Shown here: positions 55,664 to 63,729 of the stretch, in pieces | Position numbering within the stretch: position 1 is the stretch's first letter | Layout: each line of letters starts with the position of its first letter | Source: Paeniglutamicibacter sp. Y32M11 | GTDB lineage: Bacteria > Actinomycetota > Actinomycetes > Actinomycetales > Micrococcaceae | Assembly: GCF_019285735.1 (NCBI RefSeq) | Contig: NZ_CP079107.1 | Span: 1,612,001 to 1,676,000 of the forward strand | DNA length: 64,000 nt | Reading direction: 5' to 3' | Translations under genes and position numbers: made by a program | The notes under the pieces: generated by a model | What the model was told of the DNA's origin: nothing | Seen by the model: only the letters and a program-made list of their open reading frames with translations | The model's database searches: none

Positions 55664-57181
55664 ATGAGACGCGCAAAAATCGTGGCCACTTGGGGCCCGG
55701 CGATCGGTACCTACGACAAGACACTGGCAGTACTTAAGGCGGGTGTTGACGTAGCTCGTTTGAATATGAGCCACGGCGACCACTCGATGCACGCCGAGAA
55801 CTTGGGCAATGTGCGGGCCGCGGCCCAGGAACTCGGCCGGCCGGTCGGCATCTTTGCCGACCTGCAGGGTCCGAAGATTCGCCTGGGCCGGTTTGTAGAT
55901 GACGCCAAGCACATGCTGCACGTCGGTGACACGTTCACCATCGTGATTGCCGATGTGCTCGGCGATGCAACGTTCTGCTCCACCACGTTTAAGGGACTTC
56001 CGCAGGACGTCAACGTCGGTGACACCCTGCTGATCAACGACGGCAAGGTTGCCCTGCGCGCCACCGCCGTTGATGACGAAAAGGTTGTCACCGAGGTTGT
56101 TGTCGGCGGAGAGGTGTCCAACAACAAGGGCATCAACCTTCCCGGCGTTGCCGTCAACGTTCCGGCGTTGAGCCAAAAGGACGAGGACGATCTGCGTTGG
56201 GCCATCCGTGCCGGCGTTGACATGGTCGCACTATCCTTCGTTCGCAACGCCAGCGACATCACCCGCGTGCACGAAATCATGGACGAGGAGGGTCGCCGCC
56301 TGCCGGTGATCGCCAAGGTCGAGAAGCCGCAGGCAGTGGACGCCATCGAAGAAATCATCGATGCGTTCGACGCCATCATGGTCGCCCGTGGTGACCTGGG
56401 TGTCGAACTTCCGCTCGAAGAGGTTCCGCTGGTTCAGAAGCGCGCCATCGAATTGGCTCGCCGTTGGGCCAAGCCGGTCATCGTGGCCACCCAGGTGCTT
56501 GAATCCATGATCGAGTCCCCGACGCCTACCCGCGCCGAGGCCTCGGACTGCGCTAACGCCGTACTTGACGGTGCCGACGCCGTCATGCTTTCGGGGGAGA
56601 CCTCGGTGGGCGAATACCCCATCGAAACCGTCGAAACCATGGCCCGCATTATTTCCTCCACCGAAAAGCACGGTCTGGACCGTATCCCGCGTCTGGGCTC
56701 CAAGCCCAAGACCCGTGGTGGCGCCATCACCCGTGCCGCCGTGGAAATCGCCGACCAGTTGGATGCCAAGTACATCGTGGCCTTCACCCAGTCCGGCGAT
56801 TCGGCGCGCCGGCTCTCCCGGCTGCGCCCCAAGCGTCCGGTTCTGGCCTTCACGCCGTTGCCGCAGACCTACAACATCATGACGTTGATGTGGGGCATTC
56901 AGCCCCGCTTGGTCGAGTACGCGGACCACACCGACAAGATGACCGCACAGGTTGACCGCGCACTGTTGGATGAAGGACTGGCCGAGGTCAACGACATCGT
57001 TTGCATCGCTGCCGGTTCCCCTCCAGGGCAAGCAGGTTCCACCAACTCGCTGCGCATCCACAAGGTCGGAGACCTTGCCGATGCAGGCCAGCTGGGCGAC
57101 GGCAAGCCGATGCCTGCTCGTGAAAAGGTTGGTCCCTGGGCCACCGAGAACGTTGTAGGCGAAAACGCCCGCACGATCTAG
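55664..57181 (+). CDS. pyk: Pyruvate kinase
   Basis: Last step of glycolysis: PEP plus ADP to pyruvate plus ATP. Barrel with RRAKIVATWGPA (a Trp replaces the common Leu in the TLGPA motif), NMSHGDHSMHAENL, the active-site IAKVEKPQAVDAIEEI with the catalytic Lys, and MVARGDLGVELPLEEVP; MLSGETSVGEYPIETV follows. C-terminal domain of about 130 residues. 505 aa, normal. Ends before a bidirectional terminator. Confidence 0.95.
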   Translation: MRRAKIVATWGPAIGTYDKTLAVLKAGVDVARLNMSHGDHSMHAENLGNVRAAAQELGRPVGIFADLQGPKIRLGRFVDDAKHMLHVGDTFTIVIADVLGDATFCSTTFKGLPQDVNVGDTLLINDGKVALRATAVDDEKVVTEVVVGGEVSNNKGINLPGVAVNVPALSQKDEDDLRWAIRAGVDMVALSFVRNASDITRVHEIMDEEGRRLPVIAKVEKPQAVDAIEEIIDAFDAIMVARGDLGVELPLEEVPLVQKRAIELARRWAKPVIVATQVLESMIESPTPTRAEASDCANAVLDGADAVMLSGETSVGEYPIETVETMARIISSTEKHGLDRIPRLGSKPKTRGGAITRAAVEIADQLDAKYIVAFTQSGDSARRLSRLRPKRPVLAFTPLPQTYNIMTLMWGIQPRLVEYADHTDKMTAQVDRALLDEGLAEVNDIVCIAAGSPPGQAGSTNSLRIHKVGDLADAGQLGDGKPMPAREKVGPWATENVVGENARTI

Positions 57182-57194
57182 TCACTAGGCGGCA

Positions 57195-57253
57195 AAAGGC
57201 CGAATCATCGTTGTGATTCCCGTACGGGGAAAAACGACGAGGATTCGGCCTTT
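57195..57253. terminator. Bidirectional terminator between pyk and the RidA gene
   Basis: A perfect 12-bp AAAGGCCGAATC/GATTCGGCCTTT stem (57195-57206 with 57242-57253) with further inner pairing; it has T residues after it on the plus strand and A residues before it, so it can work in both directions. Confidence 0.75.
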
Positions 57254-57288
57254 GTCATTTCTGCGTGAGCTCAGTCAACGGTGTTCGA

Positions 57289-57723
57289 TCAGTCAACGAC
57301 CGCCGCAATGGCTTCGATCTCAACAAGCTGGTTTTCATAACCGAGCACCGTGGTGCCCAAGAGCGTGCTGGGGACATCGTGAGAGCCGAAGGCTGTGCGA
57401 ACCTCATTCCAGGCCGTGACTAGGTCGTTCTGGTCGCTGGAGGCCACCAGAACGCGCGTGGAGATGACATCCTCGATGCCGGCACCGGCAGCCTCTAAGG
57501 CAATCACCATATTGCCAATGCAGGCTCGGGCCTGGTGGGCAAAGTCGCCGATGCCGACCGTCTTCCCCTTTTCATCTAGGGGGCATGAGCCGGCCAAGAA
57601 GATCAGTCGGGCGTTGGCCGGCGCTGTTGCCGCGTAGGCGTACTCGGCTGTGTTGCTGAGCTTCGTTGAGCGTATGAGTGAAACGGCGCTTGGCGTGGGG
57701 GAGCGTCCTATCGGAGTTCTCAA
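57289..57723 (-). CDS. RidA family protein
   Basis: Enamine/imine deaminase-type protein (YjgF/YER057c/UK114). Visible family features: YAYAATAPANARLIFLAG, DFAHQARACIGNMVIALEAAG, RVLVASSDQNDLVTAWNEV and VLGYENQLVEIEAIAAV. The start is uncertain: the only start codon near the domain is a TTG at 57723, which gives 144 aa and lies 23-28 nt after a TAGGCT box on the minus strand (57746-57751). The open frame back to 57984 is not supported. No ribosome site is visible. Confidence 0.78.
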   Translation of the reverse strand: MRTPIGRSPTPSAVSLIRSTKLSNTAEYAYAATAPANARLIFLAGSCPLDEKGKTVGIGDFAHQARACIGNMVIALEAAGAGIEDVISTRVLVASSDQNDLVTAWNEVRTAFGSHDVPSTLLGTTVLGYENQLVEIEAIAAVVD

Positions 57724-57745
57724 AAATGGGGGTGGGCGGGCCTTC

Positions 57746-57751
57746 AGCCTA
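57746..57751 (-). promoter_or_regulatory. -10 box upstream of the RidA gene
   Basis: TAGGCT on the minus strand, 22 nt before the TTG chosen as start of the RidA gene. It supports that start over the longer frame. Confidence 0.4.
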
Positions 57752-58098
57752 ACCAATGCGTGTTCGTAGGCACCGAAACCAGCGGCCCGATGTCGCTCGT
57801 CCGGCGCGGTGGGTACCGTCAATCTCGACAAGACCCCGCTGGGATCCGCTCTATTCTCTGTGCACGCTTCAACGCTCGGTGAGGCATGATCGGCAGCCGA
57901 AGTACCGCGGCGAAGTACGGCCGCGCTCAGCTTCGATGGACCAGCTGCTCGCGATTCTGAGGCTGCAAAGTGGCGCCCATGCACTCGGTTTTAGGGGTGG
58001 AATATTGCTACGGGTTGGCCGCGTAATAAAGGCGATAGAAAATGACTTTGTTGCAAAGCCATCGGCGAGAACCTGGCGTACCTGTCGACGCAAAAGAA
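57752..58098. other. Interval between the RidA gene and the tRNA-Leu terminator
   Basis: No gene recognised. A CTTTG-TTG-CAAAG inverted repeat occurs at about 58046-58058. The open frames here are shadows without ribosome sites or family resemblance. Confidence 0.35.
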
Positions 58099-58135
58099 AA
58101 GCTCCGATCCCTTATCAGATAAGGGATCGGAGCTT
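58099..58135 (-). terminator. Terminator of tRNA-Leu
   Basis: A perfect 17-bp stem (58099-58115 with 58119-58135), 3-nt loop, followed on the minus strand by TTTTCTTTT. Confidence 0.88.
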
Positions 58136-58140
58136 ATTTG

Positions 58141-58221
58141 TGCCCGAGGTGGGACTCGAACCCACACACCTTGCGATACTGCATTTTGAGTGCAGCGCGT
58201 CTACCATTCCGCCACTCGGGC
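58141..58221 (-). tRNA. tRNA-Leu (CAA)
   Basis: Class II tRNA on the minus strand: acceptor GCCCGAG/CTCGGGC, anticodon stem CTGCA/TGCAG with loop CTCAAAA (anticodon CAA), a variable arm and GGGTTCGAGTCCC T-arm. No encoded CCA. Confidence 0.96.
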
Positions 58222-58378
58222 GAGCACTATTTGAAGCAGCGAGAATAAGCATAACCGATAATTGCTTTGGTTCGAAATCCTCGCGTCCTTGCGGTTATCC
58301 ACTGTACATGCAGATAGGCTTATCTGTGAAACTGAGTATTGATGATGTCCCCGGTCACCCCGGGATTGAAGGAGCAAC

Positions 58379-58996
58379 ATGAGCGACCTGCCCGAAGTTA
58401 CCCGTATTGAGGCCGAACCGCACAGCGCACCCCGCCGTGTCATTGTCGCTGAAGATGAAACACTGATCCGTCTTGACATCGTTGAGATCCTGCGCGGCGA
58501 AGGCTATGACGTGGTGGCCGAGGCCGACAACGGCGAAAAGGCCATCGAGCTGGCTCGTGAACACAAGCCCGATCTGGTGCTTATGGACGTCAAGATGCCG
58601 GTCATGGACGGAATTACCGCCGCCGAGACCATCGTCAAGGAACGCATCGCACCGGTGGTCCTGCTGACGGCCTTCAGCCAGAAGGAATTGGTGGAGCGGG
58701 CCCGCGAGGCCGGTGCCATGGCCTACGTTGTGAAGCCCTTCACCCCAGCAGACCTGATTCCCGCGATTGAAATTGCCATTTCGCGCCACGAGGAAATCAC
58801 CGCCCTCGAAAAGGAAGTGGGGGACCTGACCGAACAGTTCGCCACTCGCAAGCTTGTTGAGCGGGCCAAGTCCCTTTTGACGACCAAGATGGGGCTGACC
58901 GAGCCCGAGGCCTTCCGCTGGATTCAGAAGACGTCCATGGATCGTCGCCTGTCCATGCGTGAAGTCGCAGAGACCGTGATCGACCAGGTTAAGTAA
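58379..58996 (+). CDS. pdtaR: ANTAR-domain response regulator (PdtaR type)
   Basis: RNA-binding response regulator. The receiver domain (about residues 20-135) has the acidic pocket VIVAEDETLIRLD, the phosphoacceptor in PDLVLMDVKMP, and the Lys in YVVKPF. An ANTAR domain (about 145-205; LVERAKSLLTTKMGLTEPEAFRWIQ and DRRLSMREVAETVI) can bind twin-hairpin leader RNAs and prevent termination. 205 aa. GAAGGAG precedes the ATG. The cognate kinase is not in the window. tRNA-Leu is divergent upstream. Confidence 0.92.
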   Translation: MSDLPEVTRIEAEPHSAPRRVIVAEDETLIRLDIVEILRGEGYDVVAEADNGEKAIELAREHKPDLVLMDVKMPVMDGITAAETIVKERIAPVVLLTAFSQKELVERAREAGAMAYVVKPFTPADLIPAIEIAISRHEEITALEKEVGDLTEQFATRKLVERAKSLLTTKMGLTEPEAFRWIQKTSMDRRLSMREVAETVIDQVK

Positions 58997-59022
58997 CACC
59001 GCACACAACTCATTGCCCAACG

Positions 59023-59068
59023 TGGGGCCGCAGGAATCGTTGATCGGTTCGTGCGGCCCCATTGTTGT
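59023..59068 (+). terminator. Terminator after the ANTAR regulator gene
   Basis: A 10-bp TGGGGCCGCA/TGCGGCCCCA stem (59023-59032 with 59052-59061) followed by TTGTTGT. Confidence 0.75.
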
Positions 59069-59136
59069 CCGCAGCGGTACTGCCCAGCGGTTGCGGAGGT
59101 GAGAAGTGTTCGGCAAGCCACAACGAAAGGTCCAGC

Positions 59137-60090
59137 ATGATGCATGCTTCAACGCCCATGGGGGAGCAGTTTGAGCTGTCCGCCAGTATCAATGGAGCCC
59201 GTCAATTTGCCGTGGTCAACCAGGTCGGTGCCGCCTTGCGGCGACTATCCATCAATGGCGTGGAGCTGGTTCAGGACTACCCCGCCGCCATCGCCGCGCC
59301 CTCCTGCGCCGGCGTGGTGCTCGTGCCGTGGCCCAATAGGGTGGCGGGAGGCAAATGGAAGAACCAGGGCCGTGAAGAGCAGCTGCTGATCACCGAACCC
59401 AAGCTCAACAACGCCATCCACGGGCTGTTGCGGCATCACGCGTACAGCAGGGTGGCCAGCACCGACTCCAGTGTCACTTTGGCCGCGACCATCGCCCCGG
59501 CGCCCGGCTACCCCTTCGAACTCGCCACCACGGTGCACTACCAATTGCTGGCCGGTGGACTCAGCGTGACCCATCGCCTGCAGAACCTGGGAACCGATAC
59601 GGCTCCGGTGGCCATCGGTGCCCACCCGTATCTTCGGCTGGGTGAGGTGCCCATCGGTGAGCTGGAATTGGAGGTCAACGCCGAGGTTCGGCTTGGCCTC
59701 GACTCCTCGATGATCCCCACCGGTGAGGCTATCCCCGTGGCTGGGACGGCATTCGACTACCGGGAAGGGCAGCTTTTGGGGCAGGTGGCTCTCGATGATG
59801 TGTGGGCGCAACTCATCCGGGACGCTGATGGCGGCTCTCGCCACTATTTGCGGGCAGCCGACGGCAGGCGTGTGGAGCTGCGGATGGATGCGAACTTCGG
59901 ATTCCTCCAGGCTTACACGACCGCGAGTTTCCCCGGCACTAATGGACCGGTGCATGCCATTGCGCTTGAACCCATGACGGCACCGGCCAATGCCTTTAAT
60001 AGTGGGCAGGGCCTGCATCAACTTCAACCGGGACAGGTGTGGGAAGCCTCGTGGGGGATCGGCTACAGTTCGGGAGGTGGCGCACAATAG
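59137..60090 (+). CDS. Aldose 1-epimerase family protein
   Basis: Mutarotase-like beta-sandwich enzyme of 317 aa that interconverts sugar anomers. Typical pieces are VLVPWPNRVAGGKW, HGLLRHHAYS (catalytic-type His), AIGAHPYLRLGE (second His) and the C-terminal ALEPMTAPANAFNSG with the catalytic Glu. GAAAGG lies 7 nt before the ATG at 59137; the next ATG at 59140 is also usable. The sugar is unknown. Confidence 0.87.
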   Translation: MMHASTPMGEQFELSASINGARQFAVVNQVGAALRRLSINGVELVQDYPAAIAAPSCAGVVLVPWPNRVAGGKWKNQGREEQLLITEPKLNNAIHGLLRHHAYSRVASTDSSVTLAATIAPAPGYPFELATTVHYQLLAGGLSVTHRLQNLGTDTAPVAIGAHPYLRLGEVPIGELELEVNAEVRLGLDSSMIPTGEAIPVAGTAFDYREGQLLGQVALDDVWAQLIRDADGGSRHYLRAADGRRVELRMDANFGFLQAYTTASFPGTNGPVHAIALEPMTAPANAFNSGQGLHQLQPGQVWEASWGIGYSSGGGAQ

Positions 60091-60133
60091 GATGAATTGC
60101 ACCCGTGGATGGCACGAAAGGAAGCATGATTTG

Positions 60134-60553
60134 ATGAAAACCCAAGGCGTTGTTCTCACTCTGGCGGTTCGAGATGCCGAACGTTCTCTGGCCTTTTATC
60201 GCGATGCCGTGGGCTTCGAGCAGGCCACCCTCACCATGGGCTTGGTCTGCCTGGAGCTGCCGGGGATGACCATTTTCCTTGCGGAGCACGAGGCCTTCAC
60301 CAAGTACTCGCGGGAGGCCAAGCGCACGCCGCTGCTGCCGGTGCCCGCCACCGATGCCATGCTGAGCTGTGCCATCGCGTCGGTTTCAGAAGTCAATCAG
60401 GTGTTAGGCGCCGTCGCGGATTCCGCGGGTAAAGCCTTTGAGGCGCACGAGATCGAGCACGTCAGCGGGCGCCTTCAGTACGTCGGTACCTTCGCGGATC
60501 CCGACGGCCATCTCTGGCAACTAGTGTGCAACCTGGAGAACTCACAGGGCTAA
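60134..60553 (+). CDS. VOC family protein (glyoxalase/bleomycin-resistance-like)
   Basis: A 139-aa vicinal oxygen chelate protein: LTLAVRDAERSLAFYRDAVGF at the start and FADPDGHLWQLVCN at the end, the two halves of the paired beta-alpha-beta fold. The N-terminal metal ligand His seen in many glyoxalases is replaced (VRDAERS), so it may not be a metalloenzyme. AAAGGAAG is about 10 nt upstream of the ATG. Confidence 0.82.
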   Translation: MKTQGVVLTLAVRDAERSLAFYRDAVGFEQATLTMGLVCLELPGMTIFLAEHEAFTKYSREAKRTPLLPVPATDAMLSCAIASVSEVNQVLGAVADSAGKAFEAHEIEHVSGRLQYVGTFADPDGHLWQLVCNLENSQG

Positions 60554-60582
60554 AGGATCTGAAGGAGCCCGCTTGTGTCTCT

Positions 60583-61203
60583 TTATTCGAAGCGGGACGG
60601 ATCGCCTAGGCCAACGCGCGCAATCACTGCTTCGCCACTCGAGTAGTCAATGACGGTGGTGGGTTCGATGCCACACTCGCCGGAATCGATGACACCTTCG
60701 ACCACGTGGTCAAGCGCCTCCTTGATTTCCCAGCCCTGCGTCATCGGGTCTTCCTCGCCCGGCAAAAGCAAGGTGCTGGAAAGAATCGGTTCACCCAGTT
60801 CTTCCAACAAGGCGCGCACCACAGCGTTATCGGGGATGCGCACACCAATCGTCTTCTTCTTGGCCTGCATCAGCCGCCGCGGCACTTCCTTGGTCGCCGG
60901 CAGGATGAAGGTGTAGCTGCCCGGTGTGACGGCCTTGATGTCGCGGAAAACCTGATTGCTTACCTCAACATATTGACCCAGTTGGGCGAAGTCCTTGCAG
61001 ACCAGCGTGAAGTGGTGTTTGTCCCCAACTTCACGAATGCGCCGGATCCTATCCAAGGCGTCGTGGTTTCCGATCTGGGCACCGAGCGCGTAACAAGAAT
61101 CGGTGGGGAAAGCGATCAGACCGCCGTTGCGAATCATTTCCACTGCCTGAGCAATGGCACGCGGCTGCGGGTTTTCCGGATGAACATCTAAGAATCTAGC
61201 CAT
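60583..61203 (-). CDS. YrdC/Sua5-domain protein, YciO type
   Basis: A 206-aa protein of the L-threonylcarbamoyladenylate synthase superfamily. It has GGLIAFPTDSCYALGAQIGN, RIREVGDKHHFTLVCKDFAQL and PGSYTFILPATKEVPRRLM. The lysine signature differs from the canonical KxR-SxN active site of YrdC/TsaC, and the length matches YciO; whether it makes threonylcarbamoyl-AMP for t6A is uncertain, so I leave the symbol empty. It is convergent with the VOC gene. Confidence 0.83.
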   Translation of the reverse strand: MARFLDVHPENPQPRAIAQAVEMIRNGGLIAFPTDSCYALGAQIGNHDALDRIRRIREVGDKHHFTLVCKDFAQLGQYVEVSNQVFRDIKAVTPGSYTFILPATKEVPRRLMQAKKKTIGVRIPDNAVVRALLEELGEPILSSTLLLPGEEDPMTQGWEIKEALDHVVEGVIDSGECGIEPTTVIDYSSGEAVIARVGLGDPSRFE

Positions 61204-61528
61204 TGCACGAGCTTACTTCTCCGCCACGATTCACGCACCTGAATCACCCCAATCGGCCCTTGTGCCGCGGCTTGACGGTCTGCTTCGGTCGGGAGCAACG
61301 GCGCGTGAAGTCGCTCACGTTGTTTCGCGACGGTGCCCGCCCATCCCTACCAGAGGGGGTTCGAGGCATGATTTGACGCCTCCGGCGAATTGACTCATGC
61401 CGGGCAAGCCATATGATGAATTTGCGACTTAGGTGAACGGAACCCCTACATTGGGTAAACAATGGGGGGAACTCGGAGTAGCCCAACGCAACTCGGCCCT
61501 TGCCCGTAACCCCACGATTGGTTCATAC

Positions 61529-62788
61529 ATGGATCTGACGCTCATCGTCGTCCTGGTCATTGCCCTTGCCTTGTTCTTTGATTTCACCAACGGCTTCCAC
61601 GACACCGCCAATGCGATGGCAACGCCCATCGCCACCGGTGCCATTAAGCCTAAAGCTGCTGTCGCGCTTGCCGCGGTCCTCAACCTTGTTGGTGCTTTCC
61701 TTTCAACCGAGGTAGCTAAGACCATCTCCGGTGGCATCATCAAGGAAGGTGGGGACACTGGCGTGCAAATCATGCCGGCGATGATCTTCGCCGGACTGAT
61801 GGGTGCCGTCGTCTGGAACATGCTCACCTGGCTGCTTGGCCTTCCCTCAAGTTCCTCGCACGCACTCTTTGGTGGTCTGATCGGTGCTGCCATTGTTGGT
61901 GCCGGATTTGGCGTCATTGACTACGGCGTATTGATGTCAAAGGTTCTGCTTCCCGCTCTAGTGGCCCCGGTGATTGCCGGAACTTCCGCTTATCTGTGTA
62001 CGAAGCTCGCGTACTCGGTGACCAAGCGCCAAGCTGGGCTTTCCTCGCCGAAGCGCGGTGGTTTCCGCTACGGCCAGATCTTCTCTTCTTCGCTGGTGGC
62101 GCTGGCTCACGGCACCAATGACGCGCAGAAGACCATGGGTGTCATCACCCTGACCCTCGTGGCTTCGGGACTGCAGGACGCCGGTACCGGACCGCACTTC
62201 TGGGTCATCGCAGCCTGTGCCCTGGCCATTGCCCTGGGTACCTACACCGGTGGCTGGCGCATCATCCGCACGATGGGATCGGGCCTGACCGACGTGAAAC
62301 CCGCTCAGGGCTTCGCGGCGGAGACGTCCACGGCTGCCGCCATTCTTGCCTCTTCGCACCTTGGCTTCGCCCTGTCGACCACCCAGGTGGCATCGGGTTC
62401 AGTCATTGGTTCGGGACTCGGTCGCAAGGGTGCGGAAGTTCGCTGGGGAACCGCCGGTCGGATCGCGCTCGGCTGGCTCTTCACTCTCCCCGCTGCGGGA
62501 CTGATCGGAGCCGCAGCCGCGGCGCTGGCTCACTTCGGCAATATTGGGCTGGGCATCGTCGCCGTTCTGGGCATCGGATCCTTGCTGGTCATCTGGGTGC
62601 TCTCCCGCCGAGAACTGGTGGGTCATGCCAACGCCATTAGTGACGTCGATGTTTCCGGCGCAGCAGTAAACATCCCCACCAAGAAGCAACGTCGCAAGGC
62701 GGCACGAGCCAAGGCCAACGAGGCCGCCAAGGCCAACGAGGTCAGCCAGGCCGCCCCCGTCCACGAGGCCAACGAGGAGGTCAAATAA
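61529..62788 (+). CDS. Inorganic phosphate transporter, PiT family
   Basis: Low-affinity phosphate/metal symporter of 419 aa with about ten membrane helices and the duplicated PiT signature: FDFTNGFHDTANAMATPIATG in the first half and VALAHGTNDAQKTMGVIT in the second. The hydrophilic C-tail is Lys/Ala rich. The frame opens at 61433, but the ATG at 61529 starts the first hydrophobic helix. No strong ribosome site is visible. The small gene that follows overlaps by one base. Confidence 0.92.
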   Translation: MDLTLIVVLVIALALFFDFTNGFHDTANAMATPIATGAIKPKAAVALAAVLNLVGAFLSTEVAKTISGGIIKEGGDTGVQIMPAMIFAGLMGAVVWNMLTWLLGLPSSSSHALFGGLIGAAIVGAGFGVIDYGVLMSKVLLPALVAPVIAGTSAYLCTKLAYSVTKRQAGLSSPKRGGFRYGQIFSSSLVALAHGTNDAQKTMGVITLTLVASGLQDAGTGPHFWVIAACALAIALGTYTGGWRIIRTMGSGLTDVKPAQGFAAETSTAAAILASSHLGFALSTTQVASGSVIGSGLGRKGAEVRWGTAGRIALGWLFTLPAAGLIGAAAAALAHFGNIGLGIVAVLGIGSLLVIWVLSRRELVGHANAISDVDVSGAAVNIPTKKQRRKAARAKANEAAKANEVSQAAPVHEANEEVK

Positions 62789-63042
62789 TGACTATTCACT
62801 GGGATTCATTCCTGATTGTGGCCGTCGTGACCTGGGCCGCCTCATTGTTCATCGTTGGCGCCTATTCCTTGGGCGTTCGCCTCCTGGCCGTCGGCGAGGA
62901 CTCACGGCGCGCAGAAGCCAAGGGATCGCCGCTTCCGGCGCGAGCAGCAGCGTACGGTTGCTTCGCCATGTGCGGCATCGTGGTGCTTTTTGGCATCATC
63001 CTCATCGTTCCGGCCCTGAGCGAAAGAATTCTCGGAGCCTAA
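62788..63042 (+). CDS. Small membrane protein downstream of PiT transporter
   Basis: An 84-aa protein with two predicted transmembrane helices (FLIVAVVTWAASLFIVGAYS and AYGCFAMCGIVVLFGIILIV) joined by a basic/acidic loop. Its ATG shares a base with the PiT stop (TAATG), so it is translationally coupled and may be an accessory subunit or regulator of the transporter. No family that I recognise with certainty. Confidence 0.75.
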   Translation: MTIHWDSFLIVAVVTWAASLFIVGAYSLGVRLLAVGEDSRRAEAKGSPLPARAAAYGCFAMCGIVVLFGIILIVPALSERILGA

Positions 63043-63062
63043 CAACAGCTTGAGTAGTAATC

Positions 63063-63098
63063 TTCGCCCGCCCGGATCGGCGCATCCGGGCGGGCGAA
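63063..63098 (+). terminator. Hairpin after the PiT unit
   Basis: A perfect 15-bp stem (63063-63077 with 63084-63098) and a CGGCGC loop; no T-tract follows. Confidence 0.6.
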
Positions 63099-63152
63099 CG
63101 ACGTTAACGCCAAAGAGAGAGATTCAGCGTCCCGCGGTGTTGATTCCATGGA

Positions 63153-63158
63153 TAGGAT
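63153..63158 (+). promoter_or_regulatory. -10 box of the second RibD-C/DHFR-like gene
   Basis: TAGGAT followed by 7 nt and the ATG at 63166, consistent with a leaderless start. Confidence 0.45.
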
Positions 63159-63165
63159 GGGCAGC

Positions 63166-63729
63166 ATGACGCGATTCAGGTATTTTGTGGCGGCCTCCAC
63201 CGACGGCTACATTGCAGACGAAAACGAACGACTCGACTGGCTGATGGAGTTCGACGGTTTTGAGGGTCAAGCCGAAAGCTATGACGAATTCATGAACGAC
63301 ATCGGTGCCATCGCCATGGGTGCCGACACCTACTCGTGGATGCGCACCGAGATGGGCGACAAATGGCCCTATCCGGGACTCCCAACGTGGGTCTACACCC
63401 ATCGGGAACTCGCCCCCATTCCCGGCGCAGACCTGACTTTCGTCCGCGGCGACGTGACCGAATGGGCGCAGGACATCGCACGCAGTGCCAAGGGCAAGGA
63501 TGTCTGGGTCGTGGGCGGCGGATCGCTGGCCGGACAATTTGTTGACGAGGGACTGCTCGACGAGGTGCTGCTCTATTCCATTCCGGTCCTGCTCGGTGGC
63601 GGCCGGCCCCTTGTTGCGATGCGCGGGCAAGCGAAACTTACCCCGACGTACACCCGCGAATACGCAGGAGGAATCCGCGAAACCCGCTACACCGTGAACA
63701 AATCACCGGGTCAAACTCGCGAATACTAA
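63166..63729 (+). CDS. Dihydrofolate reductase family protein (RibD C-terminal-like), second copy
   Basis: A 187-aa stand-alone reductase of the RibD-C/DHFR fold with FVAASTDGYIADENERLDW, AIAMGADTYSWM and VWVVGGGSLAGQFVDEGLLDEV (NADPH loop). It is only distantly like the protein at 27741. The ATG at 63166 sits 7 nt after a -10 box; upstream ATGs at 63148 and 63157 are in frame but would place that box inside the gene. The reaction is unknown. Its stop overlaps the convergent gene by 4 nt. Confidence 0.82.
   Translation: MTRFRYFVAASTDGYIADENERLDWLMEFDGFEGQAESYDEFMNDIGAIAMGADTYSWMRTEMGDKWPYPGLPTWVYTHRELAPIPGADLTFVRGDVTEWAQDIARSAKGKDVWVVGGGSLAGQFVDEGLLDEVLLYSIPVLLGGGRPLVAMRGQAKLTPTYTREYAGGIRETRYTVNKSPGQTREY

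Noticed and set aside
54023-56176. 717-codon minus-strand open frame opposite gltD and pyk
   Set aside because: It lies antisense to two certain genes, is explained by strong third-position GC bias, lacks a ribosome site and has no family resemblance.
58046-58060. CTTTGTTGCAAAG resembling the end of IS6-type elements
   Set aside because: Only about 13 bases agree, there is no second end, no transposase fragment and no target duplication.
57756-58382. Plus-strand open frame of 208 codons ending at the ANTAR gene
   Set aside because: It runs through the tRNA-Leu gene on the opposite strand; the protein-like GLEPTHLAILHFE segment is the translated tRNA complement.
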